From Firmicutes bacterium UBA5227 (GTDB taxonomy: Bacteria; Bacillota; Clostridia; Tissierellales; Sedimentibacteraceae), in contig DHUT01000022.1 in assembly GCA_002409285.1 (NCBI GenBank), forward strand, positions 38,096 through 64,625: a DNA stretch of 26,530 nt, given 5' to 3'. Made by a program: the position numbers and the translations under genes. Positions 15,532-22,977 of the stretch are shown here, in pieces (position 1 is the first letter of the stretch; each line of letters begins with the position of its first letter). The notes beneath the pieces were generated by a model. It ran no database searches and had not been told where the DNA came from. It worked only from the letters and a program-made list of their open reading frames with translations.

Positions 15532-16038
15532 ATGATAATCAGAAATTATAGACCAGGCGACTGTCCAGTTTTGGCACAGCTATTTTATGATACTGTACAT
15601 ACAGTCAATGCGAGAGATTACACTGAGGAACAACTTAATGCATGGGCTACGGGAAATGTTGATCTGGATTCATTGAACCGTTCCTTTTCAAAACATGATA
15701 CTCTAATAGCAGAGATAGACGGTAAAATTGTTGGCTTTGCGGATATGGACAATACCGGATATCTGGACAGGCTCTATGTTCACAGGAATTTTCAAGGTTT
15801 AGGAATTGCTTCTTCTTTGGTTTGTGAACTGGAACAACATGCAGAGGATATAGGGGTTACCAAATTTGAGACCTATGCCTCTATTACTGCCATGCCTTTT
15901 TTTATGAAAAGGGGTTATAAGGTTGAAGAAGAAAATGAGGTTATACGAAATGGCATTACGTTGATAAATTATAAGATGGTAAAATCATTGAATCTGATAA
16001 AAATTCATTGTAATGGGGAGATAAAAAATGGCTATTAA
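15532..16038 (+). CDS. GNAT family N-acetyltransferase
   Basis: A 168-residue acetyl-CoA-dependent acetyltransferase. MIIRNYRPGDCPVLAQLFYDTVH is the usual N-terminal alpha-beta start. The acetyl-CoA loop is LYVHRNFQGLGIASSLV at about residues 81-97, and the C-terminal FFMKRGYKV strand is present. TLINYKM at the end resembles YitI/YafP-like GNATs that modify small amines, but the substrate cannot be read from sequence. GGAGG lies 5 bases before the ATG. The 3' end overlaps the HutD-like gene by 11 bases, so the two are likely co-translated. Confidence 0.9.
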   Translation: MIIRNYRPGDCPVLAQLFYDTVHTVNARDYTEEQLNAWATGNVDLDSLNRSFSKHDTLIAEIDGKIVGFADMDNTGYLDRLYVHRNFQGLGIASSLVCELEQHAEDIGVTKFETYASITAMPFFMKRGYKVEEENEVIRNGITLINYKMVKSLNLIKIHCNGEIKNGY

Positions 16039-16630
16039 GACAAGGCTGATAACAGAAGATGAATATATTACGACAGAGTGGTCGGGAGGTAAAACCACCC
16101 AGCTATTTATATATCCGGAAGAGTCTGATTATAGCAGGCGTAATTTTAAATTCAGATTAAGTTCTGCCACAGTAGAATTAGAAAAATCAGAGTTCACTAA
16201 ATTAGAAGGTGTATATAGATTCATTACTCCTCTTGATGGGAAGCTTAAACTGACACATAATCATATACAGTATATTGATTTACAACCCTTTGAAGTGTAT
16301 GAATTTAATGGAGATAAAGATACTGTCAGCTTTGGAAGGGCAAGAGATTTTAACTTGATGCTCAAGAGTGGAGCGGAAGGGCGGCTCGATAGCGTATATA
16401 TAAACAAAGAACTATTACTTTCAGAAGAAATTCATGGCGATTTTAAGGAATTCTTTTATTTCATATATGCCTGCAACAGGGATGTGTCTGTTGAAGTAGA
16501 TGGAAAAAATTATAATATTGATCAATTTCAGACTCTTTTAATTAAAGTAGAAAGTGAATGTGTTTTAAATATAAAAATAAGTTCTGCAGGAGATGCAAAT
16601 ATTTTAGCAGCGAAAATACTTATATGGTAG
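16028..16630 (+). CDS. HutD/Ves family protein
   Basis: A 200-residue protein with the HutD/Ves cupin-like pattern: WSGGKTTQLFIYPE near residue 18, FRLSSATVE, the GKLKLTHN strand, EVYEFNGD, and RDFNLMLK near residue 105. Length matches the family. HutD is found with histidine-utilisation genes in proteobacteria, and Ves is a cold-linked protein of E. coli; the biochemical role of both is unclear. No hut gene is visible here, so a histidine role cannot be claimed. The start overlaps the acetyltransferase gene, with GGGGAG 6 bases upstream. Confidence 0.85.
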   Translation: MAIKTRLITEDEYITTEWSGGKTTQLFIYPEESDYSRRNFKFRLSSATVELEKSEFTKLEGVYRFITPLDGKLKLTHNHIQYIDLQPFEVYEFNGDKDTVSFGRARDFNLMLKSGAEGRLDSVYINKELLLSEEIHGDFKEFFYFIYACNRDVSVEVDGKNYNIDQFQTLLIKVESECVLNIKISSAGDANILAAKILIW

Positions 16631-16676
16631 TATATATATGAACATATAAAATAAATAAGAATTTAACGAGGAACTC

Positions 16677-17129
16677 ATGAAACAGATTGTAATCTTATCC
16701 GATACTCATGGTCTACTACGAGAGCCTGTTATGGCTGAACTTATTGAAGCCGATTGCTTCATTCATGCTGGTGATATCAACACACCATACATCATTGAGT
16801 CAATACAAAAGTTTGGAGAGACCTATGTAGTGCGTGGTAACAATGATAAGGAATGGGCAGAATATCTGCCTAAAAGTATTACCGTCACAATTGAAGGCGT
16901 GAGATTTTTCATTGTTCATAACAAAAAAGATATACCAAAATACATAACAGATGTTGACGTGGTAGTATATGGTCACTCCCATAAATACTCTGCAGAAATT
17001 ATTAACGGAGTACTGTTTCTCAATCCCGGCAGCTGCGGTAAACGGCGTTTTGATTTGGAACTTACAATGTGCCGTATGACCGTGGATGCAGGGCAATACC
17101 AGTACGAAAAGATGTTGATACCTTATTGA
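16677..17129 (+). CDS. Metallophosphoesterase, YfcE/MJ0936 type
   Basis: A 150-residue two-metal phosphodiesterase. All metal-ligand motifs are present: SDTHG (D9, H11), HAGD (D33), RGNND (N55, D57), VHN (H81) and GHSH (99-102). The short length and LNPGSCGKRR end match the YfcE/YsnB group, enzymes active on phosphodiesters in vitro with unclear natural substrates. A GAGG-like site (ACGAGGAACTC) precedes ATG 16677. It stands 46 bases after the HutD-like gene on the same strand and may share its transcript. Confidence 0.92.
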   Translation: MKQIVILSDTHGLLREPVMAELIEADCFIHAGDINTPYIIESIQKFGETYVVRGNNDKEWAEYLPKSITVTIEGVRFFIVHNKKDIPKYITDVDVVVYGHSHKYSAEIINGVLFLNPGSCGKRRFDLELTMCRMTVDAGQYQYEKMLIPY

Positions 17130-17214
17130 TGATTTATGCAATATGTGGGTAAATAGGAATTTAGCGTGGGGCTTAATTTCAAGTTATTATGTTTGAAAAA
17201 GGAGAATAGGTGTA

Positions 17215-17616
17215 GTGGAAAACAAAATTGTTTATAGTTCGGAAGAAGATATTGAATTTATTCATTCGAGACTACGTGAATATAACAGAAAATACATGAG
17301 TGACTTTGATGATTATAATTTTCATATTGAAAAAGACGGTAAAATAATTGCAGGAATTGTTGCTGCTAGTACTTTTGATACATTAGAGGTGGAATTCTTG
17401 TTTGTAGATGAAAACTATCGTGGAAAAAACCTTGGGACTGAACTTTTGAAACATGCTGAAAACACTGCAAAAATGAACGGATTAAAAAGAATCCTGTTAA
17501 ATACATATAGTTTTCAGGCTCCAGAATTTTATAAAAAGCATGGTTATTCTGAACTTTTAAAAATTGATCCTTGTTTTGGGGAATTCAGTCAATCATATTT
17601 CACCAAAAAATTGTAA
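17215..17616 (+). CDS. GNAT family N-acetyltransferase (short)
   Basis: A 133-residue acetyltransferase. The acetyl-CoA loop is VDENYRGKNLGTELLKHAE at about residues 67-85, followed by the C-terminal RILLNTYSFQAPEFYKKHGY block. The pattern fits small GNATs that act on aminoglycosides, peptides or amines; the target is unknown. The start is GTG 17215, preceded by AAAGGAGAA; no in-frame ATG would keep the N-terminal strand. It is the last plus-strand gene before the convergent XRE regulator. Confidence 0.88.
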   Translation: MENKIVYSSEEDIEFIHSRLREYNRKYMSDFDDYNFHIEKDGKIIAGIVAASTFDTLEVEFLFVDENYRGKNLGTELLKHAENTAKMNGLKRILLNTYSFQAPEFYKKHGYSELLKIDPCFGEFSQSYFTKKL

Positions 17617-17641
17617 ACCAATTGATATTGTGAACAGTAGT

Positions 17642-17827
17642 CTAAATTAACAAATCTCCCACTGTCAGAGAACTTGGAGGAGCCCTTTTTTGTAATCGCA
17701 TTATGACACTGCCTTTGCATATTACAATGGAACAAAATCCTCCTGGAGAAAAAATATCAGCTAAGTCAGGAAGAATCGTGACAAGCAAATAGCCTGTTCC
17801 TTGAAAGGCGTAAGGTAAAAATCTCTG
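17642..17827 (-). other. Open frame without start; possible decayed gene
   Basis: Minus-strand frame open for 62 codons with no plausible start or ribosome binding site, ending in TAG at 17642-17644. It lies in the 263-base gap between two convergent genes and next to the left copy of the 32-base repeat. It may be the remnant of a mobile element or chance. I could not recognise the translation. Confidence 0.18.
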
Positions 17828-17831
17828 TCAA

Positions 17832-17863
17832 AATCAGTGTAAAGCCTTGACTTGGTCAAATCA
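17832..17863 (+). repeat. 32-bp direct repeat, left copy
   Basis: Identical over 32 bases to 22909-22940 in the same orientation; the shared core includes CCTTGACTTGGTCAAATC. It contains the small inverted repeat TTGAC-TTG-GTCAA. It sits 16 bases beyond the stop codon of the minus-strand XRE regulator. The two copies bracket about 5.05 kb. Confidence 0.9.
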
Positions 17864-17879
17864 ATCATCAAGTGTATGC

Positions 17880-19256
17880 TTATTCAACATACGTTGCAAG
17901 TCTATCTGAGGAGATTTTTTCACAGGAGGATTTTTCTGTAATTGTTTGTATATACATTTCAAACATTCTGATTATTGATCTTTCTGTGGAATAATAGTAG
18001 TTACATGATTGTTCGAAGGTATATATATTTGTGTTGGCCACGGCTATTGATGATGGTGACAAAAATATTGATGGGGTATTTTGATGTCTGCATACGTTAA
18101 AGTCAATAGTATCTGAGATGATATAAAATTCAATATTGCTGTTTTTTCTCATACATTCGCATATATACAAAATATGTTCTGTTATCTGTTCTTTTGTAAA
18201 TTTATGTTTATGACCGCCAATTTCAATGATACCCGAACTTATATACTGCAGCAGCATAGATTCGTAAATTAGCACTCTGACATTGTTGTGCCTGGTATAT
18301 TTTTCGAACGTATTGCTTACCTGAATAAGATAGTTAATATGTTCATCCCATTCAATACCTTCAATGTCAGGTTTTTTGTGTCCAATCAGATAATTTATAA
18401 TATCTTTAGGAATCAAAAATGCAGGAGATTCTGAAAATAAAATACAAAGCTCATTTTGTGTCAACTGATTTAGTTGAACGTTGGTTTTTCTAAAAGAAAT
18501 AGGAACGACATAACTCAATGTTTTTTCCATATGAGGCTGAATCAGCTTGTAGCTGTTTTTAACATCCTTAATATATTCTTCGTCAAAGCTGTAATAGCAT
18601 AGGAAGACTACATTCTTTAAATGAACAATATTCATTGCAATAGCATTATTGATAATTAGGATTTTAGGAACTTCATTTTTTGATTTATATATATTGAAGT
18701 CAATAAAATAATCACCGGAAGTTAATGAAAGGATGTTATTACAGAATATTAGGGGATTATAGTCATAGTTTTCAAAGGAAGCGCAAATATTAAGTTCTAA
18801 TGTATCCGGTTTCATTTCATGCAACTTTGAGATTATTTGATCCATTTGATATTCAAATTCCTGAAAAAAATTCATGGTTGTGTTAATGGTAATATTTTTA
18901 ATTCCGCTATATTCTAACTGTTGAATTACTTTTAATATTAAGTCGGTTATTTCTGTTTCAGAAGTAACTACAGAAATATTTTTGTCCATATTACTTTCCA
19001 GTGTTGAAAATTCTAAATCTGAATAATATGCACTGAGTAAATCTGATTCTATTTTTTTTGAGGATTCATCACCACCAAGGATGACTGATAACTTTTCGCA
19101 AATAGAATCAATATTTTTTTCTGAAGGCAATTTATTGCCTGTAATCCACTTGCTTAAATAAGTTGGGTCATAGCCAAGTTTTTCGGAAACAATGTTTGCC
19201 TTACTACCGCTTTCTGATATCAGATTTTTAAGTAACTTTCCAAAATTATTATCCAT
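17880..19256 (-). CDS. XRE-type regulator with long uncharacterised C-terminal domain
   Basis: A 458-residue protein. The N-terminal ~60 residues form an XRE/lambda-repressor-like HTH, with the recognition region YDPTYLSKWITGNKLPS. The remaining ~390 residues have no motif I recognise. They are rich in Ile, Asn and Tyr, are not membrane-spanning, contain several Cys, and probably form a ligand- or partner-binding region. GAGGGTG lies before ATG 19256. It is divergent from the transporter-kynureninase operon and has its own promoter (19293-19321). A 10-bp site over its -35 recurs inverted over the operon promoter, so it probably controls both units. A transport- or amino-acid-responsive regulator is the simplest reading. 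Confidence 0.8.
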   Translation of the reverse strand: MDNNFGKLLKNLISESGSKANIVSEKLGYDPTYLSKWITGNKLPSEKNIDSICEKLSVILGGDESSKKIESDLLSAYYSDLEFSTLESNMDKNISVVTSETEITDLILKVIQQLEYSGIKNITINTTMNFFQEFEYQMDQIISKLHEMKPDTLELNICASFENYDYNPLIFCNNILSLTSGDYFIDFNIYKSKNEVPKILIINNAIAMNIVHLKNVVFLCYYSFDEEYIKDVKNSYKLIQPHMEKTLSYVVPISFRKTNVQLNQLTQNELCILFSESPAFLIPKDIINYLIGHKKPDIEGIEWDEHINYLIQVSNTFEKYTRHNNVRVLIYESMLLQYISSGIIEIGGHKHKFTKEQITEHILYICECMRKNSNIEFYIISDTIDFNVCRHQNTPSIFLSPSSIAVANTNIYTFEQSCNYYYSTERSIIRMFEMYIQTITEKSSCEKISSDRLATYVE

Positions 19257-19292
19257 ACATTCACCCTCATATTTTTTTATCTCTTAGCCTCT

Positions 19293-19321
19293 ATTATAAC
19301 ACAGAAGATGAATCAATTGAA
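19293..19321 (-). promoter_or_regulatory. Promoter of the XRE regulator gene
   Basis: On the minus strand TTCAAT (19321-19316), a 17-base spacer and TATAAT (19298-19293). The -35 lies inside the TCAATTGAAC site. Confidence 0.6.
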
Positions 19322-19322
19322 C
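19313..19322 (+). promoter_or_regulatory. Candidate operator, copy 1 (TCAATTGAAC)
   Basis: TCAATTGAAC contains the palindrome TCAATTGA and overlaps the -35 of the XRE promoter. Its reverse complement recurs at 19370-19379. Confidence 0.55.
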
Positions 19323-19369
19323 ATAAAAATAATAAAATGAATTTATTGATATAAATAGTATACATATTA

Positions 19370-19379
19370 GTTCAATTGA
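19370..19379 (-). promoter_or_regulatory. Candidate operator, copy 2 (GTTCAATTGA)
   Basis: Exact reverse complement of copy 1, centred 57 bases away and overlapping the -35 of the transporter promoter. The placement over both divergent -35 boxes suggests common control by the XRE regulator. Confidence 0.55.
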
Positions 19380-19403
19380 ATTCAATATAATATGTGTTAT
19401 TAT
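19376..19403 (+). promoter_or_regulatory. Promoter of the transporter-kynureninase operon
   Basis: TTGAAT (19376-19381), a 16-base spacer and TATTAT (19398-19403) preceded by TGT (extended -10). About 100 bases of leader follow before the transporter start, including an unused strong SD-like GAGGAGGTG at 19432-19440. Confidence 0.55.
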
Positions 19404-19502
19404 GAATTTAAGTAGCAAGGATTAATTAAGCGAGGAGGTGTTGAGCGTTAGATTCTACTACCAAAAAAGAAAACGTATTCAATTTAAATGTAGGAGGAAA
19501 TC

Positions 19503-20621
19503 ATGGATAGTAAAATAAGTTTGCCACAAGTTATTGCGATGGGTGGAGCATTTATGGGATTTGTAATAGGATCAAGTTTTGCCTCTGGACAGGAATGCTT
19601 GCAGTACTTCAGCGGACATGGAGTTTGGGGAAGTATTGGAGTTGGAATTATTGCACTTATACTATATGTCTGGTTTAACACAGTAATTATTGAGGACGGT
19701 AGGAACTTACGATTAAAACAAACAAATAAAATCTTTGAATATTATCTGGGAAAATATTTGGGAACTTTTTGTGAGTGGTTTACTCCAATTATGCTGTTTT
19801 TTGTTTATGCAATGATGATATCGGCTGCAGGTTCGACATTCCAGGAATACTATGGAATAAATGGTGACATTGGTAGAGTCATAATGATTGTAGCTTCTTT
19901 GGCAACAGTTCTGTTGGGACTTAAAAAACTGGTTCAAATAATGGGTATTATTTCTCCTTTCCTATTAGTAGGAATAATCGTAATAAGCATAATGGCAATT
20001 GTTGATAATCCCCAGGGAATTAAGGATGCTGATGAAATCTTAAAAACCGTAGAGACAAATAGCACTTTTAGCAAGTGGTATACCTCTGGTCTAATGTATG
20101 GAGCCTACACAGTAACAGGTGTTGTTCCATATCTTGCAGGCATTGGTGCTTCTACGGCAACAAATAAAAAGAATGCGATTTGGGGAGGAATATTTGGCGG
20201 AGGTGCATTCATTATTGCAGTTATGATTATGAATTTTGGATTACTTGCTAACATTGATGTTGTTTATAGCCTTGAAATTCCGTCACTATATGTTGCTGAT
20301 CAGGTTAGTCCTATATTTGGTCAAATATTCGCTATATTGCTTATTCTTGGTATATATACAACTGCAGTTCCAATGATGTTTACTGCATGTAACAGAGTAT
20401 CAGAGGATGAAAAGAGCACCAAGTTTAGAATAGCAGCTGTTGTAACGGCAATAGTCGGTTTCGTTGGAGGTCAGCTCTCTTTTTCAACCATGGTAGGGAT
20501 TATATACCCAATATCAGGATATGTTGGGCTAATCATATTTGCAGGAATGATCTACACTAAGTATATTAAGAAAAAAACATATGAATACTTCTTAAATTCA
20601 ATAGATGAAATGACTAATTAA
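19503..20621 (+). CDS. YkvI-like membrane transporter
   Basis: A 372-residue integral membrane protein with about ten hydrophobic segments. GGAFMGFVIGSSFASGQECLQYF at residues 14-36 is the unwound first-helix pattern of the COG3949 (Bacillus YkvI) family, distant relatives of LeuT-fold amino-acid transporters. The helix near SGLMYGAYTVTGVVPYL matches the sixth-helix region of that fold. TAGGAGGAAATC precedes ATG 19503. The gene is followed 43 bases later by the kynureninase-like gene on the same strand with no terminator between, so it probably imports (or exports) that enzyme's substrate or product. Kynurenine or a related aromatic amino acid is my best guess, not shown by sequence. Confidence 0.85.
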   Translation: MDSKISLPQVIAMGGAFMGFVIGSSFASGQECLQYFSGHGVWGSIGVGIIALILYVWFNTVIIEDGRNLRLKQTNKIFEYYLGKYLGTFCEWFTPIMLFFVYAMMISAAGSTFQEYYGINGDIGRVIMIVASLATVLLGLKKLVQIMGIISPFLLVGIIVISIMAIVDNPQGIKDADEILKTVETNSTFSKWYTSGLMYGAYTVTGVVPYLAGIGASTATNKKNAIWGGIFGGGAFIIAVMIMNFGLLANIDVVYSLEIPSLYVADQVSPIFGQIFAILLILGIYTTAVPMMFTACNRVSEDEKSTKFRIAAVVTAIVGFVGGQLSFSTMVGIIYPISGYVGLIIFAGMIYTKYIKKKTYEYFLNSIDEMTN

Positions 20622-20664
20622 GGGCGAATAAAAAATATAAGTTATGATATAGGAGGAAAAGAAA

Positions 20665-21954
20665 ATGTATAATTTTGAATTAACAAGAGACTTTGCAAAA
20701 GAATTGGATAAAGAAGATAGGCTGGCAAGATACAAGGAAAGGTTTTATATTAACGAAGGCGAAATCTATATGGATGGCAACTCGTGCGGATTGTGCAGCA
20801 AAGATGCCGAAGAAACCTTGCTTAAAGCATTAGAGGACTGGAAGGAATTAGGAATTGGTGTTTGGACTAAGGGGGGATACTTCCTGTATCAGGACAAGTT
20901 AGGGGCAATGATGGCACCAATGATTAATGCAGACCCGGAGGAAGTTACATGCGGAAACAGTACGACAGTTAATATTCATCAGGCTGTTCATACCTTTTAT
21001 AAGCCCACACCTGAGAAAAATAAGATTATCATGGATGATATTAATTTCCCTACGGACAGGTATGCTGTAATGAGCGACATAAGGGCACATGGATTTAATC
21101 CTGAAGAGTGCCTTAAGGTAGTAAAGAGTCGTGACGGTGAATATATATATGAAGACGATATAATTGAAGCCATGACTGATGATGTTTGCCTCGTTCTGCT
21201 CCCTGCGGTTCTTTACAGGTCAGCTCAGCTTGTGGACATGGAAAAGATTACAAAGGCAGCCCATAAAAGAGGAATTTACGTAGGTTTTGACCTTTGTCAC
21301 TCTATTGGTGTAGTGCCACATGACTTCAAAAGAATTGACCCTGATTTTGCATTATGGTGTGATTATAAATACTTGAATGGAGGGCCCGGTGCAATTGCTG
21401 GTTTGTATATAAATAAAAAACACTTTGGTATGCAGCCTGGACTTGCCGGGTGGCAGGGCAATAAAAAGGAAACGCAGTTTAATCTTGACCAGAATTTTGA
21501 ACATGCTTCATATGCCGGAGGCTGGCAGATAGGTACACAGCCTATACTGTCAATGGCACCGCTTGAAGGTTCATTGAAAATGATTAATGAGGCAGGACTT
21601 AAAAACATCAGAGAAAAATCATTAAAAATTACAGCTTATATGATTTATCTGATTGATAAAAAGCTTGTTAAGTACGGTTTTGGGGTAGGAAACCCGAGAG
21701 AGGATTCTATAAGAGGCGGACATGTTGCTCTGACACACAGTGATGCACTGAGAATTAATGAGGCATTTAAGGACAACAAAATTATACCTGACTTCAGGTA
21801 TCCAAATGTTATCAGATTAGCACCGGTTCCATTGTATGTTTCATATGAAGATGTATATGAGATGGTTGAAAGAATCATAAAAATTATGGAAAATAAGGAA
21901 TACGAAAAGTATGATAATAAAAATCGTGAAGGTCTTGACAATAAAATAAATTAA
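20665..21954 (+). CDS. kynU: Kynureninase-like PLP enzyme
   Basis: A 429-residue fold-type I PLP enzyme, the usual length for kynureninase, which cleaves L-kynurenine to anthranilate and alanine. YMDGNSCGL (35-43) matches the YLDGNSLGL start. FDLCHSIG (208-215) supplies Asp209 for the PLP ring, CDYKYLNGGPG holds the PLP lysine at K235, and GTQPILSMAPLEG (290-302) matches the bacterial GTPPILSM segment. All catalytic marks appear intact. AGGAGG gives the start. No tryptophan 2,3-dioxygenase or kynurenine formamidase is in the window; the first needs oxygen, so in an anaerobe the substrate would have to be scavenged. A related activity on another beta-keto amino acid remains possible. A strong terminator follows. 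Confidence 0.88.
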   Translation: MYNFELTRDFAKELDKEDRLARYKERFYINEGEIYMDGNSCGLCSKDAEETLLKALEDWKELGIGVWTKGGYFLYQDKLGAMMAPMINADPEEVTCGNSTTVNIHQAVHTFYKPTPEKNKIIMDDINFPTDRYAVMSDIRAHGFNPEECLKVVKSRDGEYIYEDDIIEAMTDDVCLVLLPAVLYRSAQLVDMEKITKAAHKRGIYVGFDLCHSIGVVPHDFKRIDPDFALWCDYKYLNGGPGAIAGLYINKKHFGMQPGLAGWQGNKKETQFNLDQNFEHASYAGGWQIGTQPILSMAPLEGSLKMINEAGLKNIREKSLKITAYMIYLIDKKLVKYGFGVGNPREDSIRGGHVALTHSDALRINEAFKDNKIIPDFRYPNVIRLAPVPLYVSYEDVYEMVERIIKIMENKEYEKYDNKNREGLDNKIN

Positions 21955-21968
21955 CTTTTATTAACAGC

Positions 21969-21998
21969 AAAGCTTCAGAAAAATCTGAAGCTTTTTTT
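21969..21998 (+). terminator. Terminator of the kynureninase operon
   Basis: AAAGCTTCAGA (21969-21979), loop AAAA and TCTGAAGCTTT (21984-21994), running into T through 21998. The 11-bp perfect stem with T-run is a strong terminator. Confidence 0.92.
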
Positions 21999-22023
21999 AC
22001 GGAAAGATGTACAAAATAATTGT

Positions 22024-22052
22024 TTGACAAGTTAAAAGTAAAAGTGTACTCT
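22024..22052 (+). promoter_or_regulatory. Candidate promoter upstream of the HD hydrolase
   Basis: A consensus TTGACA (22024-22029), a 17-base spacer and TACTCT (22047-22052), a weak -10. TTATAT slightly downstream would give a long spacer, as in activator-dependent promoters of the MerR kind. It starts a leader of about 200 bases before the HD gene. Confidence 0.4.
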
Positions 22053-22071
22053 TATATGAAAGTATTAGAAG

Positions 22072-22197
22072 ATGAAAGCAACCTGCAATTTTAGATATTT
22101 TATAAGAAAGGCGGTCTATTGTAATGTCCCTGCATTACAGAGGGGAACTGGGCATATAGAAGAGATTGATTTAGTGTTTGATCGTGAACAAAGATAA
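22072..22197 (+). CDS. Possible 41-residue small ORF
   Basis: ATG 22072 to TAA 22197 encodes 41 residues beginning MKATCNFRYFIRK and ending FDREQR. The ribosome binding site is weak (AGAAG close to the ATG). A small hairpin GTAATG/CATTAC lies inside it. It could be a leader ORF, a gene remnant or chance; I do not recognise the sequence. Confidence 0.22.
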   Translation: MKATCNFRYFIRKAVYCNVPALQRGTGHIEEIDLVFDREQR

Positions 22198-22260
22198 ATT
22201 CTAATTTGTCGGGTGGTTTTGAACCAAGGATTATTCATATACCATGAAGGAGAACAATAC

Positions 22261-22725
22261 ATGAATAGAATTGAAAAAGTTCGAGAATATGTAGATACTG
22301 TACTGTTGCATATGTCAGATCCTACCGAACGCAGATGCGGCTATTTACATTTGTATGGTGTTTCACAGGCATGTACACTGATTGCCTCAAAGAGAAGAGA
22401 AAACACTGAATTGGCGACAATAGCTGGTATGCTTCATGATATTTACTCGTATTCAACGATGGATACAAAAGATCATGCACATAAAGGAGCTGCTATGGCA
22501 AGGGAGATATTATCCTCGCTGCAAATTTTTACTGATGATGAGATTGTGACGATTTGCAATGCAATATATAACCATAGTAGTAAGGGCAGTAAACATTCAC
22601 CTTTTGATGAGGTGATAATTGATGCAGATGTTTTGCAGCATTGCTTATATAACCCTCTATTTAATGTTGCCGAACATGAAAAACAAAGGTATGAAGCTCT
22701 TAAATCAGAGTTCGGTTTAATGTAA
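22261..22725 (+). CDS. HD-domain phosphohydrolase
   Basis: A 154-residue metal-dependent phosphohydrolase of the HD superfamily. His30 in YLHLYG, the HD pair at 59-60 in GMLHDIYSY, HAHKGA about 15 residues later, YNHSS, and Asp in DADVLQH supply the expected H...HD...D metal ligands. Small HD proteins of this kind usually act on nucleotides. The frame extends to GTG 22213, but AAGGAG 8 bases before ATG 22261 is the better signal. It stands alone after the kynureninase terminator and inside the direct-repeat-bounded region. Its substrate is unknown. Confidence 0.85.
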   Translation: MNRIEKVREYVDTVLLHMSDPTERRCGYLHLYGVSQACTLIASKRRENTELATIAGMLHDIYSYSTMDTKDHAHKGAAMAREILSSLQIFTDDEIVTICNAIYNHSSKGSKHSPFDEVIIDADVLQHCLYNPLFNVAEHEKQRYEALKSEFGLM

Positions 22726-22834
22726 GGTATAAGTATAAGTATAGCGTTCAAATTCCAGTCTGCAGACTCAGACAAATAGGAATTTGTAGGGAAGAGTAAA
22801 TACAGGATAAAAGCTGTGCTAATAGCCATCGGGT

Positions 22835-22863
22835 AAGAAAAAGATGCCTCCTTTAGTGGGAGG
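22835..22863 (-). terminator. Possible terminator of the DUF3791 gene
   Basis: Read on the minus strand, CCTCC (22863-22859), a 7-base loop and GGAGG (22851-22847) are followed by CATCTTTTTCTT. The stem is short but GC-rich, with a T-tract in the correct direction for the minus-strand gene. Confidence 0.4.
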
Positions 22864-22908
22864 TTAAGAAAAATATTTTAGATATCTTGTTGTTTAACTT
22901 CGAGTTGC

Positions 22909-22940
22909 AATCAGTGTAAAGCCTTGACTTGGTCAAATCA
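22909..22940 (+). repeat. 32-bp direct repeat, right copy
   Basis: Identical to 17832-17863. It lies 37 bases beyond the stop of the minus-strand DUF3791 gene, just as the left copy follows the minus-strand XRE gene. Flanking bases on both sides differ between the copies. Confidence 0.9.
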
Positions 22941-22977
22941 GGATTTATAATATCTGTGTATGAACCATGATATAAAA

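Noticed and set aside
15580..15600. TGGCAC resembling a sigma-54 -24 element
   Set aside because: It is inside the acetyltransferase coding region and lacks the TTGC -12 element at the required spacing. The other TGGCAC occurrences (20912, 21555, 23648) fail likewise.
19441..19518. 25-codon frame starting TTG after GAGGAGGTG in the transporter leader
   Set aside because: The SD-like sequence is only two bases from the TTG, too close for initiation, and the peptide has no run of regulatory codons, so a leader peptide is not supported.
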